Source: Myxococcales bacterium (lineage in GTDB: Bacteria; Myxococcota_A; Polyangia; Polyangiales; Ga0077539). From it: 64,000 nt of DNA. Of this stretch, positions 37,501-44,867 are shown piece by piece; positions within the stretch are counted from its first letter, which is position 1, and each line of letters starts with the position of its first letter. Location: contig JAEUKI010000047.1 in the NCBI GenBank assembly GCA_016793325.1, forward strand, positions 62,001 through 126,000. Reading direction: 5' to 3'. The notes beneath the pieces were generated by a model that saw only the letters and a program-made list of their open reading frames with translations, was not told where the DNA came from and ran no database searches. The position numbers were made by a program, and so were the translations under genes.

Positions 37501-38393
37501 ACATGGGCTACGGCTTCTTGGACTTGATGATGGGCCGATGGACACAGTCGATCTCGCGCTGCGATCGCGCGCTCGACGTCCTCTCGAAAGTTCCCGGCGC
37601 CGTATGGGACACGGACACCGCGGCCTCGCTCGTGACCGAGGCGCTCACGAATCAAGGTCGACTGTCGCAGGCGTTTCGCAAAGCCGCCCGCCAGGAGCGC
37701 GACGCGCGCGAGCGAAACTTCATCGCGGGCATGGTTCGAAACGCGCTTCGTTGGGAGTCTCTGCGACTCGTGATGAGCGACGAGCGCGACGCCGCGCGGC
37801 GCGTGCTCGAAGAAGCCAGCGCGAAGATCCCGCCCTCGCGATTCTTGTTTGGTCACTTTCTCGAAATGATCGGCCGCGCGCAGCTCGCGGCGTACGAGGG
37901 CTCGTGCCGCGCGCTTCTCCCGTGGTTTCGCGCGCAGTGGCCCAAGCTCGAGCGCTCGATGATGCTGTCCGCTCCGGTGTTTCGCGTGGGCGGATTCAGC
38001 GCGCTCGCGTCGGTGTTGCTCGGCGCCGCCCGCGAGAGCGCGCCGAGCGAGCAGGCGCTGTTGCTTGCCGAGTGTGATGCGATGGGCCGAAAGCTCGAAG
38101 CCGAGCCAGCCACCCACATTCGCGCCCGAGGACTCGCGACGCGCGCCAGCGCCGCTGCGATCGCCGGACGCGAACGAGACGCTCTCTCGCTCTACCGCGC
38201 GGCGCTCCAAACGTTCGAAACGGCCGACATGCAGCTGCACGCAGCCGCCTCCCGACTCGCCGTCGGAACCATCATCGGCGGCGACGAAGGCGCCCTTCTC
38301 GTGACACAAGGGCAGCGGTTCTTCGTCGAGCAAGGCGTCGCGCGAGCCGACCAATTCGCGCAGATCTTTGTGGCACAGCCCGTGTCCCGCTGA
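34545..38393 (+). CDS. Ser/Thr kinase - AAA ATPase - TPR protein (PknK-type)
   Basis: 1282 residues from a GTG start. Kinase domain at about 25-310: LGQGGFGVVFEAID, VALKALQR, HRDVKPSNVMV (about 181), DFGLVRP, and an SPEQ segment in place of the more common APEQ. A STAND/AAA-type ATPase follows: Walker A GSSGVGKSALVG at about 374-386 and Walker B VIAVDDLQWGDDDS at about 504. The C-terminal 600 residues are helical repeats resembling TPR. This is the architecture of PknK-like sensor kinases, which sense stress or ligand through the ATPase/TPR part and phosphorylate downstream proteins. No membrane span. It is followed 88 nt later by a GAF protein and an overlapping second kinase, which are candidate partners. 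Confidence 0.93.
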   Translation: MSNYSPSRPRGGPSEFVGSERYELVRKLGQGGFGVVFEAIDRELGGRVALKALQRITADSLFGLKQEFRALADVSHPNLVALYELAEHDGHWFFTMEYLDGTDFFSHVRPSDRERPKEELLATVALADVASDESVSGTTSARAYARGSSSNTRRLDLARLRAALPQLVEGVMGLHQLGMLHRDVKPSNVMVTRGGRVVLLDFGLVRPPSTNEPISGRVRLDAPPGQPPTAIVGTPEYMSPEQSVGDPLTPASDWYAVGTVLYEALCGRRPFVGTVAEIVADRQYSDPPRPSELVDDVPNDLEELVMALLRRDPTRRPTGSQVARSVGAQGTHSLSSAVTGSELLVGRDEALATLRAAFDECVTTKPARPIVVEVYGSSGVGKSALVGKFLDELRKAHGALVLTGRCDERKSVPFKALDGVVDALSVFLRNRAHEELSVLVPRRMDALEQLFPVLAFDPSTGRARSTSSYPPPASRSSIEPLTPPREAAFAALRDLLVRASALRPVVIAVDDLQWGDDDSAALLREVLTGPDTPNVLFIATLRGEPGQVRTPFDSVEGAALDRRVVDVRPLGERDALALARALLGRRADSEHEAHRIAREAGGNPFFVGELARFALERGASTEHEPLSLERVVLERVRGLPDDARSLLELVAVIGQPVPQRVIFDASSLGDRAYPALRALRASNMVRIAGAKEADSVEPYHDRIRESVVESLPKHTLRARHASIARALEARTDSDPGLLAEHLFGAGERERAAAQALAAAQLADRSLAFERAARWYRAALDWGEARGVERSELLARMAHTLASCGRNGSAAEAFLEAAELSDGRTRSIELRRHAGVQFFTDGRHDDGVRTLSAVAKELGVSIPESPWLLGAGLAKDTAWLRVRGTRFRETPASRIDSDTLQRLDLFHHAGLGSAFADSLLSMWYLTRFTRMAIEVGEPVRVGLALLRYSTTLSVFGPAYEARALDILRQAEDLSIRHRDPYLRGCIDMGYGFLDLMMGRWTQSISRCDRALDVLSKVPGAVWDTDTAASLVTEALTNQGRLSQAFRKAARQERDARERNFIAGMVRNALRWESLRLVMSDERDAARRVLEEASAKIPPSRFLFGHFLEMIGRAQLAAYEGSCRALLPWFRAQWPKLERSMMLSAPVFRVGGFSALASVLLGAARESAPSEQALLLAECDAMGRKLEAEPATHIRARGLATRASAAAIAGRERDALSLYRAALQTFETADMQLHAAASRLAVGTIIGGDEGALLVTQGQRFFVEQGVARADQFAQIFVAQPVSR

Positions 38394-38432
38394 CGGCGCA
38401 GCCGGGCCGAGCCCGCGCGGGGAGCGCGTTGA

Positions 38433-38480
38433 TCGGATACGTGCTGATACCCTTTGCTCAATTTGGGGTACGTTATCCGA
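38433..38480. promoter_or_regulatory. Nested palindrome upstream of GAF-kinase pair, operator-like
   Basis: TCGGATA (38433-38439) pairs with TATCCGA (38474-38480), and inside it TACCC (38448-38452) with GGGTA (38466-38470). It ends immediately before ATG 38482, so it could be an operator or a hairpin masking the start of the GAF gene. Confidence 0.4.
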
Positions 38481-38481
38481 A

Positions 38482-39240
38482 ATGTCCGATGATCGACTTC
38501 GCGAGAGATCGCGTTTGCTTGCGATTAGCCCTGTGCTCACCGACCTGCGGTCGGACCTCGTGCTCGACGCGCTCGTCGCGGATTTGTCCAAGCGCGCGGA
38601 CTGCTCGCTCGCCGCGGTGATCGTGGTGCTCTCGAGGGTGGCGCTGTTTCGCGCCGCGGTCGGGTTGCCCTCCGAAGTGCAGGTGAGCCGCGCGGTCTCG
38701 CGCGCGAGCACGCCGTGCGACACGGTCGTTCGCGAACAACGCGCGTTGCTCGTCGACGACGACGCCGGGTTGAACGGCTCGCAACGGACGCTCGCGGTGC
38801 AGTACGGGCTGCGAAGTTACGCGGCGGTTCCCCTCGAGCTCGGCGGTCACGTCGTCGGGACGATCGCGGTCGCAGACCGACGCGAGCGCGCGTTCGACGC
38901 CTCGACGCTCGACCTTTTGCGGGACACGTCGGCGCGCGCGCGAGCGCGGATCGAAGAGCTCGAACGGAGCTCTCTCGAGCACGACGAAGAAGCGAGCGAG
39001 AACGAGCTCCCGCTCATCGAGAGCGCGGCGCTCTCTCGACTCGCGTTCGCGCGTCGCAGCGGAGCGCTCGAAGAAGAGCGCTTCGAGCGCGGCGTCGCGC
39101 TGTTGAGTCAGCTCGAAGACCGGCACTTTCGCTGGCAAGAGCTCGTCGCGAGGCTCCGTCCCCTCGCGGAGCCAGCGCCCTCGACGCGCTCGATCATGAC
39201 GCCGTCCTCCAAGCTCGCAGGCGGAGGGGGCGACAAATGA
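38482..39240 (+). CDS. GAF domain protein
   Basis: 252 residues from ATG 38482. The GAF domain covers about 10-160: DLVLDALVADLSKRADCSLA, VALFRAAVGLP, CDTVVREQRALLVDD, GLRSYAAVPLELGGHVVGTI and AVADRRERAF. This is the normal GAF order; the ligand is unknown. The C-terminal 90 residues are charged helices, perhaps a coiled coil. No output domain is present, so it probably modulates another protein. The stop overlaps the ATG of the following kinase by 4 nt, which makes that kinase the natural partner. It is preceded by a nested palindrome touching the start. Confidence 0.88.
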   Translation: MSDDRLRERSRLLAISPVLTDLRSDLVLDALVADLSKRADCSLAAVIVVLSRVALFRAAVGLPSEVQVSRAVSRASTPCDTVVREQRALLVDDDAGLNGSQRTLAVQYGLRSYAAVPLELGGHVVGTIAVADRRERAFDASTLDLLRDTSARARARIEELERSSLEHDEEASENELPLIESAALSRLAFARRSGALEEERFERGVALLSQLEDRHFRWQELVARLRPLAEPAPSTRSIMTPSSKLAGGGGDK

Positions 39241-40553
39241 CCGAATCCTCGCAGCCCGACCCGAGCGACCTCTTGGCGTTCGCGCGGCAATTTGCAAAGG
39301 GAACGCTCCTGCTCGATCGCTACGAAGTCGACGCCGTCGTCGGTCACGGCGCGATGGGCTTGGTGTACCGCGCTCGTCAGGTGACCGACGGACAGACCGT
39401 GGCCATCAAGGTCGAGCACCTCGATCCGGACCAAGCGTTCGAAGGGCGCTTCGAGCGAGAGGCGACGTTGATGGCGCGGGTCCACCACCCGAACGTCGCG
39501 TCTCTCTTGGATTTCGGGCGACTTCCTGACGGCGGCGGCGTGCTCGTGATCGAGTACATCGACGGCGAGACGATGGCGCAAGTGCTTCGTCGCTGTGGCG
39601 GGTCGCTGCTGTGGCGCGAGGCTGTCGGGATGGTGCTCGGCGTGCTCGACGGACTCAACGCTGTGCACGCAGCGAAGATCCTTCACCGCGACATCAAGCC
39701 GTCGAACGTGATGCTCGAGCGCGCAGGGCCGCGCGTGAAGCTCGTGGACTTCGGCGTCGCGCGCAAGATCGCGGGCGAGCGCGACGGGATGCCCATCACG
39801 GCTGCGGGCGAGGTGCTCGGGACGCTGCACTACATGGCCCCAGAGCAGCTGCTCGGCCATCCGATCGACGAACGAGCAGACATTTATGCGGTCGGCGTGA
39901 TCTTGTACGAAGCGCTCGCGGGGCGACTGCCGTTCAGCACGCAGTCGCTCAAGGGAACGATGGAGAAGACCACAGGCCAACCGCCGAAGCCGATCGTGCC
40001 CCCCGAGGGCCGGCCGCGGTGGCCGAAGTCGCTCGAGCGCGTGATCGACAAGGCGTTGGCGTTCAGCACGACGCAGCGTTTTGCGTCCGCGGCGGAGTTT
40101 TCGACGGCCCTTCGCGCGACGCTCGACGAGTCGACCACCGACGAGCGCGGCGCCCTTCGCGCATCGGGCACCAACCTCGTCGAGCTCGAGCCGCCGACCA
40201 AGCCCACGCTCGCCGCGAAGGAGCAGCTTCGCCGCGTCGTTGTCATCGCGACGCGGCTCCCCGAAGGAACGCTGTCGAACGACGCCGAGCGCGCCTGGAT
40301 CGGCGAGACGCTGCAAGGCTACGCGCGCCCCGTCGAGCTCGGGCCCGACACGATCGGGATCGTCCTCAACGAAGGCGGAACGGGCGAGAGCGCCAGCATC
40401 GCCGCGGCCCTGGTCGCCGCGCTCTCCGCGCGCTACGGCAGGCTCAACGTCGTTCAAGAGCGCGTGCAGGTGCGCGCGGGCTGGTCGATCGACGTGTTCT
40501 CGCTGGTGAGCGTCTCGACGACGCTGCTCGCGAAGCTCGACGGCCAGCGATAG
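39237..40553 (+). CDS. Soluble Ser/Thr protein kinase with C-terminal extension
   Basis: 438 residues; the ATG overlaps the GAF gene stop (ATGA). Kinase domain at about 25-300: GHGAMGLVYRARQ, VAIKVEHLD (Lys about 58), HRDIKPSNVML (about 149), DFGVARK and MAPEQLLGHP. There is no transmembrane helix, so it is cytoplasmic. The last 120 residues (RRVVVIATRLPEG onward) form a compact alpha/beta region that faintly recalls a degenerate nucleotide-cyclase fold; I cannot confirm this. Translation coupled to the GAF protein, and following the kinase-AAA-TPR gene on the same strand, suggests a two-kinase signalling module with a small-molecule sensor. Confidence 0.92.
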   Translation: MTESSQPDPSDLLAFARQFAKGTLLLDRYEVDAVVGHGAMGLVYRARQVTDGQTVAIKVEHLDPDQAFEGRFEREATLMARVHHPNVASLLDFGRLPDGGGVLVIEYIDGETMAQVLRRCGGSLLWREAVGMVLGVLDGLNAVHAAKILHRDIKPSNVMLERAGPRVKLVDFGVARKIAGERDGMPITAAGEVLGTLHYMAPEQLLGHPIDERADIYAVGVILYEALAGRLPFSTQSLKGTMEKTTGQPPKPIVPPEGRPRWPKSLERVIDKALAFSTTQRFASAAEFSTALRATLDESTTDERGALRASGTNLVELEPPTKPTLAAKEQLRRVVVIATRLPEGTLSNDAERAWIGETLQGYARPVELGPDTIGIVLNEGGTGESASIAAALVAALSARYGRLNVVQERVQVRAGWSIDVFSLVSVSTTLLAKLDGQR

Positions 40554-40569
40554 CGGGCAACGAGTGCAC

Positions 40570-40602
40570 ATCGAGTCGAGCGCCGGCAGCGGTCGACTCG
40601 AT
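40570..40602 (+). terminator. Hairpin after kinase gene
   Basis: ATCGAGTCGA (40570-40579) is the exact reverse complement of TCGACTCGAT (40593-40602), 13-nt loop. It lies 17 nt after the kinase stop. No T-run follows, so it may be a terminator or just a palindromic repeat. Confidence 0.45.
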
Positions 40603-40607
40603 ATGCG

Positions 40608-40667
40608 CTCGCTGCATGCACTCTTCGCTCGCTGCATGCACACTTCGCTCGTTGCACGCGCTCGCCC
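40608..40667. repeat. 20-bp tandem repeats around TGCATGCA
   Basis: CTCGCTGCATGCACTCTTCG at 40608 repeats at 40628 with one change, and a degenerate third copy follows at 40648. Related TGCATGCA/ACGAG palindromes recur at 54134-54197. Confidence 0.7.
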
Positions 40668-40686
40668 GCTCGACTCTTTGCGCGCG

Positions 40687-42192
40687 TCAGTGCGCGTTGC
40701 CGCCGTCGGACGTGGGCTTGGCCTTCATCGCGATCTCGGGCGTCGACAGCGAGAGCAAGAGCGCGACGAGCGCGAGCGCGGCGTTGGCGACGAACACGAC
40801 GTGAACGAGGTCGCCGATCGCCTCGCGCACTGTGAGTGGAGCGAGCGCAGCTCCTGGGCGTAGCGCGGCGTCGATGGACGCGCTCGACACGCCCCGCGAG
40901 AGCAAGCGCTGGTCTGCGATGGCGCCGCCGATGATGGCGCCGAACGTCGCGCCCATCGTGCGCGCGAAGGAGTACGCGGCGGTGGCGGCTCCGCGGAGGT
41001 TCCAATCGACGGAGGACTGCACGGCGATGAGGAGCGGCGTGTTCTGCATGCCCATCCCGAAGCCGATGATGCCCGTGGCGACGACGAACCACACGCGCGC
41101 GCTGTGCAAGTCGAGTCGCGCAAGCATGAGCGAGCCTGCGAACACCAACAGCAGCCCGCCGATGGCGGCGCGGCGCACACCGACGCGCGCGAGCACGAGA
41201 CCCAACAAGAACGCTGACACCGGCCACGCGATCGCGAACGCCGTCATCGTCAGCCCGCTCTCTCGCGTCGTCGCGCCCTGCCCTCCCTGCACGAGCAGCG
41301 GAACATAGTTGGTCACCACGGTCATCACGGCGCCCGACGTGAGCGCGACGAGCACCGCCACGGTGATCGACTTGTGCGAGAAGAGCTCGAGCGGGAGCAC
41401 GGGGTGCTTCGCCCTGCGTTCGACCAGGTAGAACGCGATCGCCAACAGAAGCGAAGCCACGAGCGGCAGCCGACCCATGCCCGCGACGCCGTGCCCGCCC
41501 GAGCCGAGCTGCACGCCGACGATCGCGCCCGTGAGCAAGAGCGCGCCGGCCCAATCGATCGACACCTCGCGCTTCTCGACCTTCTCGACGAGCGAGCTCG
41601 AGAGCATCGCCATCGCGATGAGCCCGAACGGAACGTTGAGATAGAACACCCAACGCCACGAGAGAAAATCCACGATGAGCCCGCCCGCCACGGGCCCCAC
41701 GGCCCCCGCGAAGCCCCACACCGCCGAGAACAAGCCCTGCACCTTCGCGCGCTGGTCCGCGGGGTAGAGATCGCCGATCACCGTGAGCCCGACGGTGGCG
41801 ACCGCGCCGCCGCCGATGCCCTGCACCGCGCGCGCGGCGATGAGCGCGTTCATCGACCACGCCGCGCCCGACACCCAGGATCCCAGGAGAAACAGGGACA
41901 TTCCTGCGAGGTACGCGGGGCGGCGGCCGAAGAGGTCCGAGAGCTTTCCGAAGAGGGGCGCCGAGACCGAGCTCGTGAGGAGATAGATCGAGAGCACCCA
42001 CGCGTAGCGATCGCTCCCGCCGAGGTCTCCTGCGGCGCGCGGCATCGCCGTGCTCACGATGGTCATCTCGATCGCCGCCGCGAACATCCCCGTCACGATC
42101 GCTGCGGTAGCGAGCCGTCGTCGTCGATCTGCGAGCGCGCCGGGAGAAGACGGCGGCGAGGACACCGTCGCAGGCGAAGAAGAGTCAGCCAT
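40687..42192 (-). CDS. MFS drug exporter, DHA2 (EmrB/QacA-type) family
   Basis: 501 residues with about 14 hydrophobic segments, the DHA2 count. It should expel drugs or other small hydrophobic molecules across the inner membrane using the proton gradient. Typical segments are AIEMTIVSTAMPRAAGDLGG in the first helix, SDLFGRRPAYLAGM (loop 2-3 motif), RAVQGIGGGAVATVGLTVIG, and FAGAVGPVAGGLIVDFLSWR with WVFYLNVPFG (antiporter motif C region). No outer-membrane or membrane-fusion partner gene is adjacent. It is divergent from a membrane protein gene, sharing a 126-nt intergenic region. No TetR or MarR regulator is seen nearby. Confidence 0.94.
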   Translation of the reverse strand: MADSSSPATVSSPPSSPGALADRRRRLATAAIVTGMFAAAIEMTIVSTAMPRAAGDLGGSDRYAWVLSIYLLTSSVSAPLFGKLSDLFGRRPAYLAGMSLFLLGSWVSGAAWSMNALIAARAVQGIGGGAVATVGLTVIGDLYPADQRAKVQGLFSAVWGFAGAVGPVAGGLIVDFLSWRWVFYLNVPFGLIAMAMLSSSLVEKVEKREVSIDWAGALLLTGAIVGVQLGSGGHGVAGMGRLPLVASLLLAIAFYLVERRAKHPVLPLELFSHKSITVAVLVALTSGAVMTVVTNYVPLLVQGGQGATTRESGLTMTAFAIAWPVSAFLLGLVLARVGVRRAAIGGLLLVFAGSLMLARLDLHSARVWFVVATGIIGFGMGMQNTPLLIAVQSSVDWNLRGAATAAYSFARTMGATFGAIIGGAIADQRLLSRGVSSASIDAALRPGAALAPLTVREAIGDLVHVVFVANAALALVALLLSLSTPEIAMKAKPTSDGGNAH

Positions 42193-42318
42193 CGTCGAAG
42201 CGCAGAGCTATAGGGCACATCCGCTCACCCGCAAATGCTCCGTCGCTCACCACGCAAAAGTGCAATGCGAGCGGTCCGAGGCGGTCGCCGACGGTCGGTG
42301 TAAGCTCGCTCGCGATCC

Positions 42319-43929
42319 ATGAGCACGCCCGAGCGCGCGATCGCCGCGCGAAAACGCGCACGAAGGCGCGGCGAGCTCGTTCGGCGCGCCCCGCTCGCGG
42401 CGCTCGGGGCGCTCGCGATGATGGCCACCCCCGCGCGCTCTTGGTGGATGATCGCGCTCGCGGGCGCGTTCGGTTGGTGGGCGCGGGGCCGCGTGAGAGC
42501 GCATCGATCGAGCGTCAGCGAGATGCTCGGCCAACGCTCGTGGGCCATCGTCGCGTGTCTGCAAAGCGACTACACCGAGGGCGAGATCGAAGCGCTGAGG
42601 CTGCTCGACGCGCGCCTCGTGATGGCCGTCGAAAACGGGGACCTCGCGTCGATCGAGCCGCTGCTCGACGAGGTCGAGTCGCTCGTGACCGAGCGCGACG
42701 CGTCGGCGGTCGTGTGCGATGTCCGAGCGTTTTTGCTCGCGCTGCGAGGCGATCGCGCCGCGACGAGGGCGGCGCTCGCTCGCGGCCCCTTTCACGCGGA
42801 TCGACCCTGGGGCGCGCTCGCGAGGCGGATCCTCGACGAGCAATCACCGGACGATTCGACGACCGAGGCCGCATCGATCGAGGCGATGCTCGAAGACGCG
42901 ACGCCCGGGATGCGCGCGCTGTTCGCGGCGCTCGATCGGAGACGCGCGTCGACGGCGGTGTACCGACAGCCCGCGCGCGGCGCAGCGACGCGGGTCGCGC
43001 ACGCGTCGTGGATGCTCCGCGTGGCGCCGTCCTACGTCGACGCGCTGCCTGCGTGGGCCTCGCTCACGAGCGCGATGGACGCGAGTTGGAACCACCCTTC
43101 GAACGCCTCTCCCATCACCCTCGCGACGCGCCCGTGGCGCGATCGATTGCGCTCTCCGTGGGCGCTCACGATGGTCTCGTTGGCGCTGTTGCAGGCGTTC
43201 GCGCTCGCGTGGGGAGCGGACTTCGTGCGCGCCCCGACCGCCGGGCGAGCGCTCTTGTTTCTCGGCCCCCTCGTCGGGCTCGCGGTCGCGGGCGTGTGGG
43301 CGTGGACCGCGCGGCTCCGCGAGAAGAACGCGCGCGGTGATCGATCCAAGCTGATTCACTTCGCGCCCCCGCGCTACGTGCGGCGCTACGAGCACATCGC
43401 CGTCGAGCGAAACTTGTGGGCCGGAGGCGTCGAGAGGAGCCGTCGCGCGCTCTCGCTCGTGTGGTCCTTGGGCGCTCCGCGCGATCGCGCGCTCTTGCTT
43501 CGTCGTCACGCGGTCACGCTCGCGTGGGAGGGGCTCGCGGACGAGAGCGAAGCGGTGCTCGCGCGGCTCGACGAGGATTTTGCCTCGTACACGCACACGA
43601 CCACGGCCCGCTTCGAAGCGCGGCTCGTGAGCGCGGTCGTCGCAGAAGATCGCAAGCGCGCCGAGAAGATCGCGCGCGAGTACGTCGATACGCTCCCGGT
43701 CTCGCGCTCGATCGAGGCGCTGTGGAAGTGCGTCTACGCGGCGCTCGTCGATCGATCGCTGCGCGACGAAGCGCGCGCGCAGTGGCATCCGCGGCACGAG
43801 CGCGCGCGATGGGTGCTGGAGCTGCTCGAAGACGAACGCGTGCGCGTGGACGCGCGCGACGATCCGGCGCGAGACGAAGCGACGATCTCCAGCGATTCGA
43901 GCGACGAAGTGAACGAATTGCGCCGCTGA
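42319..43929 (+). CDS. Membrane protein of unknown function
   Basis: 536 residues. A very basic N-terminus (RKRARRRGELVRR) precedes two close hydrophobic segments (about 23-57, AALGALAMMATPARSWWMIA), then a soluble helical region (about 60-275). Two further membrane helices come at about 279-332 (LTMVSLALLQAFALAWG and ALLFLGPLVGLAVAGVWAW), with a final soluble helical region of about 200 residues. The soluble parts look TPR-like (for instance LLRRHAVTLAWEGLADESEA). I recognise no family. The gene is divergent from the MFS exporter and could be co-regulated with it. Confidence 0.82.
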   Translation: MSTPERAIAARKRARRRGELVRRAPLAALGALAMMATPARSWWMIALAGAFGWWARGRVRAHRSSVSEMLGQRSWAIVACLQSDYTEGEIEALRLLDARLVMAVENGDLASIEPLLDEVESLVTERDASAVVCDVRAFLLALRGDRAATRAALARGPFHADRPWGALARRILDEQSPDDSTTEAASIEAMLEDATPGMRALFAALDRRRASTAVYRQPARGAATRVAHASWMLRVAPSYVDALPAWASLTSAMDASWNHPSNASPITLATRPWRDRLRSPWALTMVSLALLQAFALAWGADFVRAPTAGRALLFLGPLVGLAVAGVWAWTARLREKNARGDRSKLIHFAPPRYVRRYEHIAVERNLWAGGVERSRRALSLVWSLGAPRDRALLLRRHAVTLAWEGLADESEAVLARLDEDFASYTHTTTARFEARLVSAVVAEDRKRAEKIAREYVDTLPVSRSIEALWKCVYAALVDRSLRDEARAQWHPRHERARWVLELLEDERVRVDARDDPARDEATISSDSSDEVNELRR

Positions 43930-44004
43930 GCCCCGTCGCCGCCGGTCGCGCGACGGACGTGGTGAGTTGCGAGGTTCGCGTGGGTCGTGTATGCGGCATG
44001 CGCC

Positions 44005-44292
44005 ATGTCGATGAAGCGCGTCCGTAAGACGGGCCCCGGTGGTCGCGGATCGAACACCGAGGGAGGTTTGACTCCCTTCGGTCAGGCTCTGCCCTCCCTG
44101 CCCAACTGGCAGGAGGCGGTCGGCGACAAGCCCGACGCTCCGGCGCGAGCGTGGTCGCTCTCGGTCTCGTTCGCGCGAGACGAGCTGATCGAGCACCCCA
44201 AGTTCGGCCGCGGCATCATCGTGATGGTGCAGGGGACGAAGATCCAGGTGCTCTTTCAAGAGGGCACCAAGATGCTCGGCCACGCGGGCTGA
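44005..44292 (+). CDS. Small protein with Tudor/UvrD-C-like motif, unknown function
   Basis: About 95 residues; ATG 44005 is chosen, with ATGs at 43987 and 44011 possible. A basic, Gly-rich N-terminus (KRVRKTGPGGRGSN) is followed by a Pro/Trp region. The C-terminus, FARDELIEHPKFGRGIIVMV with VQGTKIQVLFQEGTKML, has the pattern of the small beta-barrel found at the end of UvrD/PcrA helicases and in stand-alone myxobacterial proteins. In helicases this module contacts RNA polymerase. As a free protein its role is unknown. It is convergent with the STAS-like gene, 17 nt away. Confidence 0.72.
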   Translation: MSMKRVRKTGPGGRGSNTEGGLTPFGQALPSLPNWQEAVGDKPDAPARAWSLSVSFARDELIEHPKFGRGIIVMVQGTKIQVLFQEGTKMLGHAG

Positions 44293-44309
44293 GCGACCCG
44301 CGTCGCGCG

Positions 44310-44699
44310 TCACGTCGCTCCGCGTAGCCAGCGCACCGCGTCGGCCTCGCTCGTAAACGCGCGCACGGGAGCGCGCACCGAGAGCGCCGTCATTTGCACG
44401 CGCGTCACCGCGAGCTCTTCGTCGACGAGCACCGCGATGCGACGCGCGCCGGTCTCGGCGAGGGCCTTCCAGCGCGCTTCTCGAATGGCCTTCCAGTGCG
44501 GGGACGTGGGGCTCGGGCCGGACGCTTGCGCGGTGATCAAGACAGCGTCGAGGCGCATCGCGATCCGCGCGCGCTCCATCGCCGCGAAGTACTGCGCCAT
44601 CTCCTCGGGCGTCTGCGGATTGCCCGCCTCGACGACGCGGAGATAGCCGTCCTCGCGAGCCCAATCCACGTGACCGTCTGCGAGCGAATAGCGCTGCAC
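44310..44699 (-). CDS. STAS/SpoIIAA-like small protein
   Basis: About 129 residues from GTG 44699; a TTG at 44705 is an alternative. The mixed order, with DGYLRVVEAGNPQTPEEMAQ then RLDAVLITAQASG, a helix, RRIAVLVDEELAVTRVQMTA and VRAFTSEADAVRWLRG, is the alpha/beta arrangement of STAS-like proteins that many delta-proteobacteria encode next to kinases and regulators. No phosphorylatable Ser in the usual anti-sigma antagonist position can be asserted. It is likely cytoplasmic. Its upstream region holds the left-facing copy of a composite palindromic element shared with the divergent basic-tail protein gene and with the MATE gene. Confidence 0.8.
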   Translation of the reverse strand: MQRYSLADGHVDWAREDGYLRVVEAGNPQTPEEMAQYFAAMERARIAMRLDAVLITAQASGPSPTSPHWKAIREARWKALAETGARRIAVLVDEELAVTRVQMTALSVRAPVRAFTSEADAVRWLRGAT

Positions 44700-44767
44700 G
44701 AGCAAGATGGGACAACCAACAGCGCGCGACCGTCAACGAGGGGACCGAGCCGCGGACCACCACCCAT

Positions 44768-44802
44768 TTTTCCTGAGAACTACGCGGTCGGTCCATTTGA
44801 CC
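44768..44802 (-). promoter_or_regulatory. Composite double-palindrome element, copy 1 (faces STAS-like gene)
   Basis: Read on the minus strand: GGTCAAATGGACC (44790-44802), 8-nt spacer GACCGCGT, then AGTTCTCAGGAAAA (44768-44781). It has the same block lengths and spacing as the other two copies and points at the STAS-like gene, with 68 nt between it and GTG 44699. Confidence 0.6.
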
Positions 44803-44809
44803 GACCGTT

Positions 44810-44844
44810 GGTCAAATTGACCGACCGTGTATTTCCCAGGAAAT
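44810..44844 (+). promoter_or_regulatory. Composite double-palindrome element, copy 2 (faces basic-tail gene)
   Basis: GGTCAAATTGACC (44810-44822) is a 13-nt palindrome, GACCGTGT is the spacer, and ATTTCCCAGGAAAT (44831-44844) a second palindrome. It ends 23 nt before ATG 44868. TTGACC inside the first block resembles a -35 box but no clear -10 follows, so an operator or unusual promoter is equally possible. Confidence 0.68.
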
Positions 44845-44867
44845 CGCGCGATATCATCGCTCGGACG

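Noticed and set aside
36018..38723. 901-codon antisense frame opposite the kinase-AAA-TPR gene
   Set aside because: Composition is Arg/Glu/Val/Ala-rich without motif; the plus strand has Walker A/B and TPR-like repeats.
42844..44796. 650-codon minus-strand frame
   Set aside because: It runs antisense through three supported genes and its translation is Arg/His-rich noise.
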